Origin: Myxococcota bacterium
GTDB taxonomy: Bacteria > Myxococcota > UBA727 > JAHDBA01
NCBI GenBank assembly: GCA_020630615.1
Contig: JAHDBA010000012.1
Location: 1 to 64,000 of the forward strand
DNA: 64,000 nucleotides
Reading direction: 5' to 3'
Made by a program: the position numbers and the translations under genes. Below are positions 63,116-64,000 of the stretch, one piece after another (within the stretch, counting starts at the first letter, position 1; each line of letters starts with the position of its first letter). The notes below the pieces were generated by a model. That model searched no databases. It worked only from the letters and a program-made list of their open reading frames with translations, and had not been told where the DNA came from.

Positions 63116-63754
63116 ATGTCAAATATAGCAGCGTTCTTTCTAGAAGGTGGACCATGGATGATCCCGATTGCGATCGTTTCAGCAGCAGTGCTGGCAATTG
63201 CGATTGAGCGTGTGGTGTTCCTCTTCTTTAAATACAATATTAACGGTTCAGCATTTTGGGCACAGATCAAAAAGTTAGTAATGGCAAATAACATTGACCG
63301 TGGTGTTAAGCTTTGTAACGCAGCACCGAATGCAGCCTTACCCAAAATCATTAAGGCTGGCCTCACGCGAGCTAACAAAGGTGAAATCGAAATTCAGAAT
63401 GCTGTTGAAGAGGCATCACTCGAGGTGATTCCATTGCTTCAAAAGCGTACCGGTTCACTTGCGACTTTAGCATCACTTGCGACCCTACTAGGCCTTCTCG
63501 GCACCGTCATGGGACTGATTGAGGCCTTCAAAGTTGTTGCTGAAGCGCCTGCTGACCAACGTCCAGCGCTATTGAATAAAGCAATTTCAGCCGCGATGGG
63601 TACCACCGGTTTTGGCCTGATGGTCGCGATTCCAGCCCTATTTATCCATATGTTGCTTACGGGTGTCACTAAGAAGATTGTTGATGATATCGACATGTAT
63701 TCTGTGAAGCTAGAGAATCTACTAATTTCGCGTGGCAAGGGCGCTGAAAAATAG
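63116..63754 (+). CDS. TolQ/ExbB/MotA-type proton-channel subunit
   Basis: A 212-residue inner-membrane protein with three helices: GPWMIPIAIVSAAVLAIAIERVVF in part (near 11-38), then LATLASLATLLGLLGTVMGLIEAF (about 118-141) and a third at about 160-190 (AISAAMGTTGFGLMVAIPALF). The GLLGTVMGL and TTGFGLMVAIPAL segments are the hallmark pore regions. It would use the proton gradient to drive a periplasmic partner. A strong AGGAGG lies before the ATG. It belongs to the TPR cluster upstream and pairs with the TolR-like gene 52 bp downstream. Confidence 0.93.
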   Translation: MSNIAAFFLEGGPWMIPIAIVSAAVLAIAIERVVFLFFKYNINGSAFWAQIKKLVMANNIDRGVKLCNAAPNAALPKIIKAGLTRANKGEIEIQNAVEEASLEVIPLLQKRTGSLATLASLATLLGLLGTVMGLIEAFKVVAEAPADQRPALLNKAISAAMGTTGFGLMVAIPALFIHMLLTGVTKKIVDDIDMYSVKLENLLISRGKGAEK

Positions 63755-63806
63755 AGTCTGATTTTATTGATAAGCGTACAAACAGCTCAGTCTTTGGAGT
63801 GCAATC

Positions 63807-64000
63807 ATGGCACGTAGAAAACCTTCAGAACGTCGTAACACGGGTGACGATAAGGTCGCAGAGCCGGACCTAACGCCAATCATGAATTTGACCTTCATGT
63901 TGATTCTGGCACTGCTTACCACAATTTCACTTGTACCCCTCGGCTTTATTTCAGTTCAAGCCCCCAAGGTTGGCGGCAGCGGTTCCGGAGCAGCTGAGAA
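63807..64000 (+). CDS. TolR/ExbD-type protein (3' end outside window)
   Basis: The first 64 codons of a TolR/ExbD-like gene, cut by the window edge. A basic start (MARRKPSERRN) leads to EPDLTPIMNLTFMLILALL, which aligns with the DxTPxxDVxFxLL helix of TolR/ExbD. The proton-carrying Asp of that helix is Asn here (PIMN), a change that would block normal proton relay unless a second TolR-like subunit supplies it. TTGGAGTGCAATC precedes the ATG. More TolR-like genes are likely just beyond the window. Confidence 0.85.
   Translation, partial: MARRKPSERRNTGDDKVAEPDLTPIMNLTFMLILALLTTISLVPLGFISVQAPKVGGSGSGAAE

Noticed and set aside
1-64000. tRNA, rRNA or CRISPR loci
   Set aside because: No T-arm-like GTTC-x-A-x-TCC pattern within a cloverleaf, no rRNA-like sequence and no regularly spaced repeats were found by reading.

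Overview
The window is a chromosomal segment of a diderm bacterium. It is densely coded, and by eye it has moderate GC (high forties, not computed). Several features point to the Myxococcota/Bradymonadia part of the old Deltaproteobacteria: a MYXO-CTERM-like tail on an M6-type metalloprotease, an AgmX/PglI-like TonB-type protein carrying a GYF_2-like domain, a PilZ protein of the gliding-motility type, and a large TPR–TolQ–TolR envelope cluster of the kind found in myxobacteria. The moderate GC is unlike cultured myxobacteria and suggests an uncultured relative. I found no tRNA, rRNA, CRISPR array or intact transposon.

Layout. 1–6 kb: 3' end of rsgA, cysE, then a minus-strand coupled set (DUF3604 protein, a short membrane ORF, a HupE/UreJ-like protein) and a CbpA-type J-domain protein. 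6–8 kb: a small mosaic island. A lipoprotein with one CxxCH motif is followed by a DUF4160–DUF2442 pair and a transposase fragment, and the pair and fragment lie between two diverged ~145-bp direct repeats. The second repeat carries a remnant of the lipoprotein 3' end and runs into the start of an SSF symporter. 9.5–18 kb: a TatD-like protein without its metal ligands, lnt, trpS, a diadenylate cyclase with a histone-H1-like tail, a small membrane protein, a HAD-type 5'-nucleotidase and a MATE exporter. 18–21 kb: three periplasmic or lipoprotein folding factors in a row, the last a SurA-like PPIase. 21–28 kb: aminotransferase, M6 protease, split transketolase (C-terminal subunit broken by an in-frame TAG), enoyl-CoA hydratase family protein, tcdA.

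28–30 kb holds three tandem, mutually related membrane proteins of a family I do not recognise, each with a short PVAVP motif near its C terminus. This is the best candidate here for an undescribed system. 30–45 kb: prfB, PilZ protein, truA, AgmX-like protein, YrdC/Sua5 family protein, TPR protein, cyclic-nucleotide-binding-like protein plus an ATP/ADP-translocase-like membrane protein with a long helical tail, LysM protein, TPR/HEAT protein, and an MlaF–MlaD lipid-transport pair without an adjacent permease gene. 45–54 kb: OmpA-like porin with thrombospondin-type-3 repeats, a bidirectional terminator, metH, uvrC and recR. 54–64 kb: a co-directional, partly overlapping envelope operon (coiled-coil periplasmic protein, two very large TPR proteins, a TPR lipoprotein with an acidic tandem-repeat tail, a small secreted protein, TolQ/ExbB, and a TolR/ExbD cut by the window end).

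The cell-envelope theme runs throughout: lipoprotein maturation (Lnt), periplasmic folding (PPIases), lipid trafficking (MlaFD), peptidoglycan or outer-membrane anchoring (LysM, OmpA) and proton-driven machinery (TolQR with TPR partners, AgmX-like). The last group resembles the parts list of myxobacterial gliding or envelope-spanning complexes, but motility itself cannot be inferred from this window alone.
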